DNA of 11,145 nt from an uncultured Lachnospiraceae bacterium (lineage in GTDB: Bacteria; Bacillota_A; Clostridia; Lachnospirales; Lachnospiraceae), in assembly GCA_946614075.1 (NCBI GenBank), contig CAMOGO010000019.1:1-11145 (forward strand), in the 5' to 3' direction. The notes under the pieces were generated by a model. The model saw nothing but the letters and a program-made list of their open reading frames with translations. It was not told the origin of the DNA and made no database searches. The position numbers were made by a program, and so were the translations under genes. Positions 1 to 6,757 of the stretch are shown here, piece by piece. Every line of letters begins with the position of its first letter. Positions within the stretch are counted from its first letter, which is position 1.

Positions 1-67
1 GGCTGTCGCCATTGTCATAGATCTCGCGTACCTTTCCCTCTTTGATAGGTTTCCATTCTTTTGTCAT
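1..67 (-). CDS. purC: SAICAR synthetase PurC (5' part only)
   Basis: Only the first 22 codons lie in the window; the gene continues past the left edge. The ATG at 67 has an AAGGAG site at 75-80, 7 nt upstream. The peptide starts MTKEWKPIKEGKVREIYDNG. The K-E-G-K-V-R-x-I-Y stretch is the N-terminal nucleotide-binding signature of phosphoribosylaminoimidazole-succinocarboxamide synthase. That enzyme joins aspartate to CAIR with ATP in cytosolic purine synthesis. It lies 25 bp downstream of fba with no terminator between them, so co-transcription is likely. With so little sequence, the call rests on one motif. Confidence 0.72.
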   Translation of the reverse strand, partial: MTKEWKPIKEGKVREIYDNGDS

Positions 68-92
68 TCGTAAGCTCCTTAAGGCTTTAGTG

Positions 93-1031
93 TCAGATCT
101 TGTTGTTGCTTCCCAGAACGTTGACAATCTTGTGCTCTACGATAGCCTGGACATACTTGCGGCCGTCGCCGATGTACTGACGAGGATCGAAGTGATCCGG
201 ATGAGCCTCGAAATGCTCGCGGATACCGGCAGTCATACCAAGACGAAGGTCGGAGTCGATGTTGATCTTGCAGACAGCGCCCTTGGCAGCCTCACGCAGC
301 TGATCCTCCGGAACACCGATGGCATCCTTTAAAGCGCCGCCGTGAGCGTTGATGATGCGGACGTACTCCTGCGGAACGGAAGAGGAACCGTGAAGAACGA
401 TCGGGAAGCCGGGAAGTCTGCGGGCAACCTCAGCCAGGATGTCGAGGCGAAGCTTCGGATCTGTGCCGGGTTTGAACTTGTATGCACCATGGCTGGTACC
501 GATTGCGATAGCCAGAGAGTCAACGCCGGTTCTCTTGACGAACTCCTCGACCTGGTCAGGATCGGTGTACATAGCCTTGTCGTTTGCGACATTGACATCA
601 TCCTCGACACCTGCTAAGGTACCCAGCTCAGCCTCAACGACAACACCGTGCTCGTGAGCGTACTCAGCGACCTTGCGGGACTCCTCGATATTCTCCTCGA
701 AGGGATGACCGGAATAGTCGATCATGACGGAGGTGAAACCATTGTCAACGCAATCCTTGCAGGTTGCGAAGTCTGCGCCGTGGTCCAGGTGAAGAACCAT
801 CGGAACCTCCGGATACAGCTCGCAGGCAGCCTCTACCAGCTTGACAAGGTAGATGGAGTTTGCGTACTTTCTTGCACCGGCGGAAGCCTGCAGGATGACG
901 GGGCTCTTCTGAGCAGCAGCGCCAGCGGTGATAGCCTGGACGATTTCCATATTGTTTACGTTAAAAGCTCCGATAGCATAACCGCCATCATAAGCCTTTT
1001 TGAACATCTCGGTACTGGTTACTAATGCCAT
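93..1031 (-). CDS. fba: Class II fructose-1,6-bisphosphate aldolase
   Basis: A 312-aa zinc-dependent aldolase that cleaves fructose 1,6-bisphosphate to dihydroxyacetone phosphate and glyceraldehyde 3-phosphate (reversible) in cytosolic glycolysis and gluconeogenesis. Visible family marks are HLDHG at 81-85 (catalytic Asp83, zinc His84), VEAELG at 132-137, GTSHG at 178-182 (His181) and LHGSS at 213-217 (His214). The phosphate-binding end reads KINIDSDLR at 255-263. The length fits the shorter class II group of Gram-positive bacteria. The frame stays open upstream to 1151, but the ATG at 1031 is chosen: it has AAGGAGAT at 1039-1046, 7 nt away, and the family N-terminus begins here. The gene has its own promoter and probably reads through into purC. 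It could act on tagatose bisphosphate, but no feature suggests that. Confidence 0.96.
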   Translation of the reverse strand: MALVTSTEMFKKAYDGGYAIGAFNVNNMEIVQAITAGAAAQKSPVILQASAGARKYANSIYLVKLVEAACELYPEVPMVLHLDHGADFATCKDCVDNGFTSVMIDYSGHPFEENIEESRKVAEYAHEHGVVVEAELGTLAGVEDDVNVANDKAMYTDPDQVEEFVKRTGVDSLAIAIGTSHGAYKFKPGTDPKLRLDILAEVARRLPGFPIVLHGSSSVPQEYVRIINAHGGALKDAIGVPEDQLREAAKGAVCKINIDSDLRLGMTAGIREHFEAHPDHFDPRQYIGDGRKYVQAIVEHKIVNVLGSNNKI

Positions 1032-1062
1032 GACTGTAATCTCCTTATTAAAATGTAATATT

Positions 1063-1077
1063 TTGCAGAACCTGCAA
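1063..1077. repeat. Palindrome in the fba leader
   Basis: TTGCAG-AAC-CTGCAA is a perfect inverted repeat with 6-nt arms and a 3-nt centre. It lies between the fba -10 box and its ribosome site, starting about 6 nt after the expected transcription start. It could be a repressor operator or a small mRNA hairpin. No known operator consensus is matched with confidence. Confidence 0.5.
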
Positions 1078-1089
1078 TAAACCACGAAA

Positions 1090-1118
1090 ATTATAGCACG
1101 CGTGCCTTTTTTTGGAAA
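1090..1118 (-). promoter_or_regulatory. Predicted sigma-A promoter of fba
   Basis: Read on the minus strand, the -35 is TTTCCA (1113-1118) and the -10 is TATAAT (1090-1095). They are 17 bp apart, and TGC just before the -10 makes an extended -10. Transcription should start near 1083, giving a leader of about 50 nt. Confidence 0.75.
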
Positions 1119-1141
1119 GGGGGTTAATATCAAAAAGGCTC

Positions 1142-1170
1142 TTGCCAACAAATGTGTTTTTTGTTAGGAT
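1142..1170 (+). promoter_or_regulatory. Predicted sigma-A promoter of glnN
   Basis: TTGCCA (1142-1147) and TAGGAT (1165-1170) are separated by 17 bp, with expected start near 1177 and a leader of about 57 nt. It stands back-to-back with the fba promoter; the two -35 boxes are 23 bp apart, so one bound regulator could affect both. Confidence 0.6.
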
Positions 1171-1233
1171 TGCACAGTACATAAGCGCAGTAGAAAATGT
1201 AGCAACAGCGTGGTCTAAGAAGGAGTGAGAAAC

Positions 1234-3339
1234 ATGAACGTTTCCGAGTTGTTTGGCATCAATGTGTTCAGTGATTCTGTGATGCGTGAAAGACTGCCGA
1301 AGAAAGTCTATGCCGAGGTCCGCAGAGCGATCGATGAGGGCTCCGAGATCTCCAAGGCATGCGCCGACGTCGTAGCGCACGCTATGATGGACTGGGCCGT
1401 AGAGCATGGCGCGACCCATTATTCACACTGGTTCCAGCCGTTAAACGGCATCACCGCGGAGAAGCACGACGCTTTCGTATCCTCCCCAGGGTCCGACGGG
1501 CAGATGATCTTAGAGTTTTCCGGCAAGGAGCTCATCAAGGGCGAGTCCGATGCGTCTTCTTTCCCGTCAGGCGGCCTGCGTGCAACCTTCGAGGCCCGCG
1601 GCTACACGACCTGGGATTTCACCTCGCCGGCATTTTTGAAGGAGAGCGCCAATGGGCTGACGCTGTGCATCCCTACGGCATTCTGCTCCTACAATGGAGA
1701 GTCCCTCGATGCCAAGACACCGCTCTTGCGCTCCATGGAGGCGATCAGCCATCAGGCGGTCCGCATCGCGCACCTGTTTGGACATACGGAGGTCCGCAAG
1801 GTCACCCCGTCCGTCGGACCGGAGCAGGAGTACTTTATCGTCGACCGTGAGAATTACCTGAAGCGCAAGGATCTGGTTTACACCGGGCGTACGCTTTTCG
1901 GCGCGATGCCGCCGAAGGGCCAGGAGATGGACGACCACTATTTCGGCAGCATTCCGGCCAGAGTCGGCGCCTTCATGAAGGAGGTCGACAAGGAACTCTG
2001 GAAGATGGGCGTCACGGCGAAGACCGAGCACAACGAGGCCGCCCCTGCCCAGCATGAGCTGGCGACGATCTACTGCCCGTCCAATATCGCAGTCGACCAT
2101 AATCAGATCGTCATGGAGACACTCAAAAAGGTAGCGGCCGACCAGGGCCTGGTCTGTCTGCTGCATGAGAAGCCCTTCGCAGGCGTCAATGGCTCCGGCA
2201 AGCATAACAACTGGTCCCTGACGATGGACAATGGCATGAACATGCTGAATCCTGGAAAGACCCCGCACACGAACGTCGAGTTCCTGCTGGTGCTGAGCTG
2301 CATCCTGAAGGCGGTCGACCGCCATGCAGACCTGATGCGCGTAGCCGCGTCGAATGTCGGCAACGATCATCGTCTGGGAGCCAACGAGGCACCGCCGGCG
2401 ATCGTCTCCGTATTCCTGGGCTCCCAGATTACCGATATCATGGAGCAGCTGATCGCAAGCGGCGAGGCAAAGAGCAGCGTTCAGGGCAAGCGTCTCGAGA
2501 CCGGCTCTCACTCCCTGACTGCATTTACCAAGGACGCCACCGACCGGAACCGCACCTCACCCTTTGCCTTCACCGGCAATAAATTTGAGTTCCGTATGGT
2601 CGGCTCCTCCGATACGATCGCGACGATCAATATCGTGCTGAATACCATCGTGGCCGAGGCCTTTGAGGAGGCAGCGGACTTTCTGGAGCACACGGACAAT
2701 TTCCAGATGGCGGTCTATGACCTGATCAAAAAGAACATGACCGAGCATCAGCGGATTGTCTTTAACGGAAACGGCTATTCGAAGGAATGGGAAGAGGAGG
2801 CAGCACGCCGCGGCCTGCCGAACATCGGCTGCATGGTCGATGCGGTCAGCGCCCTGACGACTCCGAAGGCGGAAAGCCTGTTCCGCAGATACGGCGTATT
2901 CGATCACGCGGAGCTCGGCTCCCGTGCGGAGATCATGTATGAGACGTACGCAAAGACGATCAATATCGAGGCGCGTACGATGATCGACATGGCCAGCAAG
3001 CAGATTATCCCGGCTGTGATTGGATACCTGACGGAGCTTGCGAACAGCATGAGCTGTGTGATGGATGTCTGCGAAGAGGCGGACGTCACCGTCCAGAAGG
3101 AGCTGATCCTGGAGTGCTCGGATCTTCTGGGAGATACCAAGATGGCCCTTGCGGCTTTGAAGGGTGCCGTGAGTAAGGCTGCCGCCGTGACCTCCGCGCA
3201 GGAGAAGGCCTATGCGTACCGGAACCTGGTGGTACCGGCGATGGAGGACCTCAGGAAGCCCGTCGATGAGCTTGAGATGCTGGTCGACAAGGAAATGTGG
3301 CCGATGCCGTCGTATGGAGATTTGATGTTCGAAGTATAG
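1234..3339 (+). CDS. glnN: Type III glutamine synthetase (GSIII)
   Basis: A 701-aa enzyme making glutamine from glutamate, ammonia and ATP; GSIII subunits are usually about 700 aa, against about 450 for GlnA. The GSIII N-terminal domain takes up roughly 1-180. The catalytic core follows, with VGPEQEYF at 194-201 (metal-binding glutamates), KTEHNEAAPAQHELA at 263-277, NGSGKHNNWS at 319-328 and NDHRLGANEAPPAI at 377-390. FEFRMVGSS at 451-459 closes the active site, and a GSIII C-terminal domain fills the rest. The ATG at 1234 is chosen because AAGGAG at 1220-1225 lies 8 nt upstream. An upstream in-frame GTG at 1225 overlaps that site and is unlikely. No GlnA-type adenylylation tyrosine motif is seen. 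The gene is a single unit between its own promoter and two downstream terminators. Confidence 0.97.
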   Translation: MNVSELFGINVFSDSVMRERLPKKVYAEVRRAIDEGSEISKACADVVAHAMMDWAVEHGATHYSHWFQPLNGITAEKHDAFVSSPGSDGQMILEFSGKELIKGESDASSFPSGGLRATFEARGYTTWDFTSPAFLKESANGLTLCIPTAFCSYNGESLDAKTPLLRSMEAISHQAVRIAHLFGHTEVRKVTPSVGPEQEYFIVDRENYLKRKDLVYTGRTLFGAMPPKGQEMDDHYFGSIPARVGAFMKEVDKELWKMGVTAKTEHNEAAPAQHELATIYCPSNIAVDHNQIVMETLKKVAADQGLVCLLHEKPFAGVNGSGKHNNWSLTMDNGMNMLNPGKTPHTNVEFLLVLSCILKAVDRHADLMRVAASNVGNDHRLGANEAPPAIVSVFLGSQITDIMEQLIASGEAKSSVQGKRLETGSHSLTAFTKDATDRNRTSPFAFTGNKFEFRMVGSSDTIATINIVLNTIVAEAFEEAADFLEHTDNFQMAVYDLIKKNMTEHQRIVFNGNGYSKEWEEEAARRGLPNIGCMVDAVSALTTPKAESLFRRYGVFDHAELGSRAEIMYETYAKTINIEARTMIDMASKQIIPAVIGYLTELANSMSCVMDVCEEADVTVQKELILECSDLLGDTKMALAALKGAVSKAAAVTSAQEKAYAYRNLVVPAMEDLRKPVDELEMLVDKEMWPMPSYGDLMFEV

Positions 3340-3358
3340 AAATAAACGTTGCACATTC

Positions 3359-3410
3359 GGAAGAAAAAGATGTCCTTGCGGGCAGGCTCGCAGATCCATC
3401 TTTTTCTTCC
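3359..3410 (+). terminator. Terminator hairpin 1 after glnN
   Basis: Perfect 14-nt arms (3359-3372 and 3397-3410) enclose a 24-nt loop that holds a smaller TGCG/CGCA stem. The outer arms are an A-rich tract and a matching T-rich tract, as in intrinsic terminators that can work in both directions. It starts 20 nt after the glnN stop. Confidence 0.7.
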
Positions 3411-3426
3411 TCCCTGTGTTTTGGAC

Positions 3427-3464
3427 GCGAAAAAAGCTGTCCGGCGATAGACAGCTTTTCTCGC
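3427..3464 (+). terminator. Terminator hairpin 2 after glnN
   Basis: Arms 3427-3441 and 3450-3464 pair over 15 positions with one mismatch around an 8-nt loop. The core AAAAGCTGTC/GACAGCTTTT is a classic intrinsic terminator flanked by A and T tracts. It backs up the first hairpin and is also likely to be bidirectional. Confidence 0.75.
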
Positions 3465-3478
3465 AATCAAAATTATAA

Positions 3479-3487
3479 AGGGAGGAG
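3479..3487 (+). promoter_or_regulatory. Strong Shine-Dalgarno with no start at normal distance
   Basis: AGGGAGGAG matches the 16S rRNA tail well, but no ATG, GTG or TTG lies 5-10 nt after it. The next ATG (3514) comes after a perfect hairpin at 3493-3510. If that hairpin folds, the spacing becomes 5 + 3 = 8 nt. Confidence 0.4.
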
Positions 3488-3492
3488 AACTT

Positions 3493-3510
3493 ATCCGTCC
3501 AAAGACGGAT
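3493..3510 (+). repeat. Hairpin ATCCGTC-CAAA-GACGGAT
   Basis: Perfect 7-bp stem with a 4-nt loop, placed between a strong ribosome site and an ATG. It has no T-tract on either strand, so it is not an intrinsic terminator. A role in bringing the ribosome site close to the ATG is inference. Confidence 0.55.
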
Positions 3511-3513
3511 CAA

Positions 3514-3549
3514 ATGAAAAAAATCATCTTTACGATTCACAATATATAG
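3514..3549 (+). CDS. Possible 11-residue leader or small peptide
   Basis: An ATG opens a frame of 11 codons, MKKIIFTIHNI, ended by TAG. The peptide is short, with two lysines and then a hydrophobic stretch. Support comes only from the strong ribosome site at 3479-3487, reachable across the hairpin at 3493-3510. No clear promoter lies between terminator 2 and this frame, so expression would need readthrough from glnN or an unrecognised start. It lies about 84 bp upstream of the cyclophilin gene. Function unknown; it may be chance. Confidence 0.2.
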   Translation: MKKIIFTIHNI

Positions 3550-3576
3550 GGGAAACGTGAAGAAAGAATGTGTATG

Positions 3577-3605
3577 TTGTAAATCTGTTTCGAATAAAAT
3601 ATGAA
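3577..3605 (+). promoter_or_regulatory. Weak candidate promoter of the cyclophilin-helicase pair
   Basis: TTGTAA (3577-3582) and TATGAA (3600-3605) are 17 bp apart, each matching four of six consensus bases. The surrounding 60 bp is very AT-rich. Since two terminators precede it, a promoter is expected in this interval, but these boxes are not strong. Confidence 0.35.
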
Positions 3606-3633
3606 CAAAAAATGAACGAAAGGAAGTAAAAAC

Positions 3634-4164
3634 ATGGAAAAGCAGAATCCGGTAGTAACGATTGAGATGGAAGATGGTGGTGTGATCAAGGCGGAGCTTT
3701 ATCCGAACGTCGCGCCGAATACGGTCAACAATTTCATCAGCCTGATCAAGAAGGGCTTCTACGATGGTGTGATTTTCCATCGCTGCATCCGTGGCTTTAT
3801 GATCCAGGGTGGTGATCCGCAGGGAAATGGTACCGGCGGCCCGGGCTACTCCATCCGCGGTGAGTTCTCCATGAACGGCTTTACCAACCAGCTGAAGCAT
3901 CAGCCGGGCGTCCTGTCCATGGCCCGTACCAATATGCCGAATTCGGCCGGCTCTCAGTTCTTCATCATGCATCAGGCTGCTCCGTATCTGGATGGCCAGT
4001 ACGCCGCTTTTGGCAAGGTTACCGAGGGCATGGAGGTCGTCAATGCGATCGCTACGACCAAGACCACCTATGGTGATCGTCCGGTGGTTCCGCAGCGCAT
4101 GGCTAAGGTCACGGTAGAGACCTTTGGCGTCGAGTATCCGGAGCCGGAGAAGATTCAGAGATAA
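3634..4164 (+). CDS. Cyclophilin-type peptidyl-prolyl isomerase
   Basis: A 176-aa single-domain cyclophilin that catalyses cis-trans turning of prolyl bonds and helps protein folding. No signal peptide is visible, so it should be cytosolic. The active-site block is FHRCIRGFMIQGGD at 48-61: Arg50, Phe55, Met56 and Gln58 match CypA Arg55, Phe60, Met61 and Gln63. SAGSQFFI at 104-111 supplies the next pocket residues. The drug-binding tryptophan of CypA is a tyrosine here (Tyr118 in YLDG), and the CypA active-site histidine 126 is Tyr123. Both departures occur in bacterial forms, where cyclosporin sensitivity is often low. The start has AAAGGAAG 7 nt upstream. A 28-bp gap to the helicase gene suggests one transcript, though no functional tie is obvious. 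Confidence 0.95.
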   Translation: MEKQNPVVTIEMEDGGVIKAELYPNVAPNTVNNFISLIKKGFYDGVIFHRCIRGFMIQGGDPQGNGTGGPGYSIRGEFSMNGFTNQLKHQPGVLSMARTNMPNSAGSQFFIMHQAAPYLDGQYAAFGKVTEGMEVVNAIATTKTTYGDRPVVPQRMAKVTVETFGVEYPEPEKIQR

Positions 4165-4192
4165 GTATTTCAGGAGCGTAGGAGGGGAGGAC

Positions 4193-6580
4193 ATGACCCA
4201 GGCGCAAAGTGATATCGTCCGGATTTCGGTGCGGAGCCTGGTAGAGTTCCTCCTTCGCAGCGGAGATATAGACAATCGGTTCGGGACTGGCCGTTCGCCG
4301 GAGGCGATGCTGGCCGGATCCCGGATTCACCGGCGTATTCAGAAGTCCATGGGACCAGGTTATGAAGCCGAGGTTCCCCTGAAAAGAGATTTCCCCATGG
4401 GGGAGGGCGAGGACGCCTTCTCCTTAAGGCTCGAGGGACGTGCGGATGGGATTTATGCCGAGGACGGCATCGTCTGGATCGACGAGATCAAGTCCATGTA
4501 CGCCGATGTGACCCGCTTTACCGAGCCTGTGCCTGTTCATCAGGCGCAGGCTCTTTGCTATGCCTGGATTGTGATGCAGGAGCGCAGGCTCGGTGAGGTC
4601 GGCATCCAGATGACGTACTGCCGCATCGAGACCGAGGAAACGAAGATATTTAAGGAAATATGGGAAAAAGACCGGCTCGAGGCGTGGTTCACCGATGTGA
4701 TCAAATCCTACGAGAAGTGGGTCTTATTTTTGTTCCGGAGGAAGAAGCTCTTTGCCCAGACGGCAAGTGGGTTAGAGTTCCCGTTCCCGTACCGCCCCGG
4801 CCAGCGCGATCTGGTGGTCGCAGCCTACCGCAGTATGAAGAGGGCGAAGCACCTCTTCGTCCAGGCCCCTACCGGCATCGGAAAGACGATGTCTGTCCTG
4901 TTTCCCGCTGTCCGCGCTATGGGAGAGGGCATCGGGGAAAAGATTTTCTACCTCACCGCGAGGAACGTGACCCGCGGCGTCGCGGAGGAGAGCTTTGCTA
5001 TCCTCCGGGAAAAAGGGCTGCATGTCATGAGCATCACGCTCTCCGCAAAGGAGAAGCTCTGCCCGCTTGGCACACCGGAGTGCAATCCCGACGCTTGCCC
5101 CATGGCCAAGGGCCATTTTGACCGGGTAAACGACGTCCTCTGGGACCTGCTGCAAAGAAAAGAGGCGATCGGCCGCGAGGACCTTCTGGAAGCCGCCCGC
5201 GAGGGGAATGTCTGTCCCTTTGAGCTGGGGCTCGACGCCAGCGAATGGGTCGAGGGCGTGATCTGCGATTACAATTATGTATTCGATCCGGACGCCAGCC
5301 TGAAGCGCTTTTTTGCCGACAGCATCGGCGGCCGGTATCTGTTCCTGGTGGACGAGGCCCACAACCTCGTCGACCGTGCCCGGGACATGTACAGCGCCAT
5401 TCTCGTGAAGGAGGACTTCCTCAAGGTCCGCCGCGAGATCAAGGAGAAAGCGGAAAAGAGCACCGCAAAGCTCTGCCGAAACCTGGACCGCTGCAACAAG
5501 GTCCTCCTGGAGTACAAAAGGGAGACCGAAGGCCTCGGACTGCGAAGCGAGATCCACGGACTGGCGCTGGCCCTGCAGGCCCTGATGGGAGAGATGGAGG
5601 ACTTTCGCGACAATCACCCTCACACAGACCTCGGCGAGGCATACCGCGACCTCTTTTTCGCCGTCCGCCACTTCCTCGGCATGTATGAAAACGCCGGCGA
5701 GGACTACCGGATCTACGGGGAATTTGATGCAGCAGGCCAGTTTCTCCTGCATCTGTACTGCGTGGATCCCTCCGAGAATCTGAAGATGCGGCTGGAAAAA
5801 AGCGTGCAGACGGTCTTTTTCTCCGCAACCATGCTGCCCATCCGCTACCATCGGGAGCTCCTCGGCGGAAGCGAGGACGACTACTCGGTCTATGTACCGT
5901 CACCCTTTGAGGAGGAGAAACGGCGGATCGCGATCTGCCGGGATGTCAGCAGCCGCTACACACGGCGAGGAGAGGACGAGTACCGCCGGATCGCCGAGGA
6001 AATCCGCATCATGGCCACCGCACACGCAGGCCACTACCTCGCCTTTTTCCCCTCCTACCGGTTCCTCGAGAACGTGGCTTCGTTCCTGCAGGAGGAGGCA
6101 GAAGGCAAATACGAGCTCTTCTGCCAGACCCCCTCGATGACCGAGCCGGAGAAAGAGGACTTCCTCGCCTCCTACCGCAAGCCGGAAAAAGGCGTGACCA
6201 GGCTCGGACTCTGCGTCCTCGGCGGCGCTTTCTCCGAGGGCATCGACCTGAAGGAAGACCAGCTCATCGGCGTCGCCATCGTCGGCCCCGGCCTTCCCTC
6301 CGTCTGCACCGAACGCGAGGTGCTGCGGCAGTACTTCGAGGAAAATGGGAAGAATGGATTTGATTACGCGTATCGTTTCCCGGGGATGAATAAGGTGCAG
6401 CAGGCCGCGGGCCGTGTGATCCGGACCCCCAAGGACCGCGGCGTCATCCTCCTCATGGATGACCGGTTCACGCAATCCGACAACCAGGACCTCTTCCCCC
6501 GCGAGTGGGAACGGTTCTTCGTGACCGGCAAGGACGGCCTCGGCCATGTCCTTCAGGAATTTTGGTCAGAAGATCATTAG
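4193..6580 (+). CDS. PD-(D/E)XK nuclease fused to XPD/DinG-type helicase
   Basis: A 795-aa predicted DNA-processing enzyme. Residues 1 to about 175 carry a RecB/Cas4-like nuclease core: His46 in GSRIHRR, Asp85 in GRADG, Asp97 and the E-x-K of DEIK (98-100), then HQAQALCYAW at 116-125. The helicase follows: Walker A APTGIGKT at 225-232 and DEAH at 387-390. SATM lies at 544-547, GAFSEGIDL at 678-686 and QAAGRVIRT at 737-745. Between Walker A and DEAH are Cys290, Cys297, Cys302 and Cys341, the last in CPFE. This fits the 4Fe-4S cluster of XPD/DinG proteins, which unwind DNA 5' to 3'. The ATG at 4193 follows AGGAGG at 4180-4185; the upstream TTG at 4124 lies inside the cyclophilin gene and is rejected. 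A role in repair is inference. B. subtilis-type DinG has a DnaQ-like exonuclease instead, so the name dinG is not used. Confidence 0.9.
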   Translation: MTQAQSDIVRISVRSLVEFLLRSGDIDNRFGTGRSPEAMLAGSRIHRRIQKSMGPGYEAEVPLKRDFPMGEGEDAFSLRLEGRADGIYAEDGIVWIDEIKSMYADVTRFTEPVPVHQAQALCYAWIVMQERRLGEVGIQMTYCRIETEETKIFKEIWEKDRLEAWFTDVIKSYEKWVLFLFRRKKLFAQTASGLEFPFPYRPGQRDLVVAAYRSMKRAKHLFVQAPTGIGKTMSVLFPAVRAMGEGIGEKIFYLTARNVTRGVAEESFAILREKGLHVMSITLSAKEKLCPLGTPECNPDACPMAKGHFDRVNDVLWDLLQRKEAIGREDLLEAAREGNVCPFELGLDASEWVEGVICDYNYVFDPDASLKRFFADSIGGRYLFLVDEAHNLVDRARDMYSAILVKEDFLKVRREIKEKAEKSTAKLCRNLDRCNKVLLEYKRETEGLGLRSEIHGLALALQALMGEMEDFRDNHPHTDLGEAYRDLFFAVRHFLGMYENAGEDYRIYGEFDAAGQFLLHLYCVDPSENLKMRLEKSVQTVFFSATMLPIRYHRELLGGSEDDYSVYVPSPFEEEKRRIAICRDVSSRYTRRGEDEYRRIAEEIRIMATAHAGHYLAFFPSYRFLENVASFLQEEAEGKYELFCQTPSMTEPEKEDFLASYRKPEKGVTRLGLCVLGGAFSEGIDLKEDQLIGVAIVGPGLPSVCTEREVLRQYFEENGKNGFDYAYRFPGMNKVQQAAGRVIRTPKDRGVILLMDDRFTQSDNQDLFPREWERFFVTGKDGLGHVLQEFWSEDH

Positions 6581-6585
6581 CCAAT

Positions 6586-6646
6586 CCTAAAGGCAATGCA
6601 CAAGCTCCACCCCCTGGCCCACTTGAAAAGAAGGTTGCCTTTAAGG
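6586..6646. repeat. Long-loop inverted repeat before the sigma-like gene
   Basis: CCTAAAGGCAA (6586-6596) and TTGCCTTTAAGG (6635-6646) pair with one bulged base across a 38-nt loop. The right arm contains the -35 box of the predicted promoter at 6635-6663. There is no T-tract, so it is not an intrinsic terminator for the helicase gene. It may be a regulator site pair. Confidence 0.4.
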
Positions 6647-6663
6647 AAACATTGTGCTATAGT
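6635..6663 (+). promoter_or_regulatory. Predicted sigma-A promoter of the sigma-like/ispE/gntR/ddl cluster
   Basis: TTGCCT (6635-6640) and TATAGT (6658-6663) are 17 bp apart, with TGC before the -10 giving an extended -10. The expected start is near 6670, leaving a leader of about 88 nt. It is the only clear promoter before the four tightly spaced genes. The rest of the 177-bp gap shows no gene. Confidence 0.75.
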
Positions 6664-6757
6664 CTGTACAAGAATGAATACAAAATACTGCACGAAAACA
6701 AAAACAAAGCTGCCGGGGCCTGATTTCATGCGGGTTTAAGGCGCTTAAGGAGTATTT

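Noticed and set aside
1032..1151. N-terminal extension of Fba by 40 residues
   Set aside because: It would include the predicted promoter and the AAGGAG site, and the known family start matches the ATG at 1031.
1177..1233. ANTAR-type or riboswitch control in the glnN leader
   Set aside because: I looked for the double hexaloop hairpins used by ANTAR regulators and saw none; the leader is only about 57 nt.
4124..4192. TTG start giving the helicase 23 more residues
   Set aside because: It lies inside the cyclophilin gene, whereas the ATG at 4193 has an AGGAGG site 7 nt upstream.
2557..4275. A 572-codon open frame on the minus strand
   Set aside because: It runs opposite glnN and the cyclophilin gene, crosses two terminators and shows no family motif; it is an antisense shadow of codon-biased genes.
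6505..6723. A 72-codon plus-strand frame across the end of the helicase gene
   Set aside because: It overlaps the helicase, contains the cluster promoter and has no ribosome site or motif.
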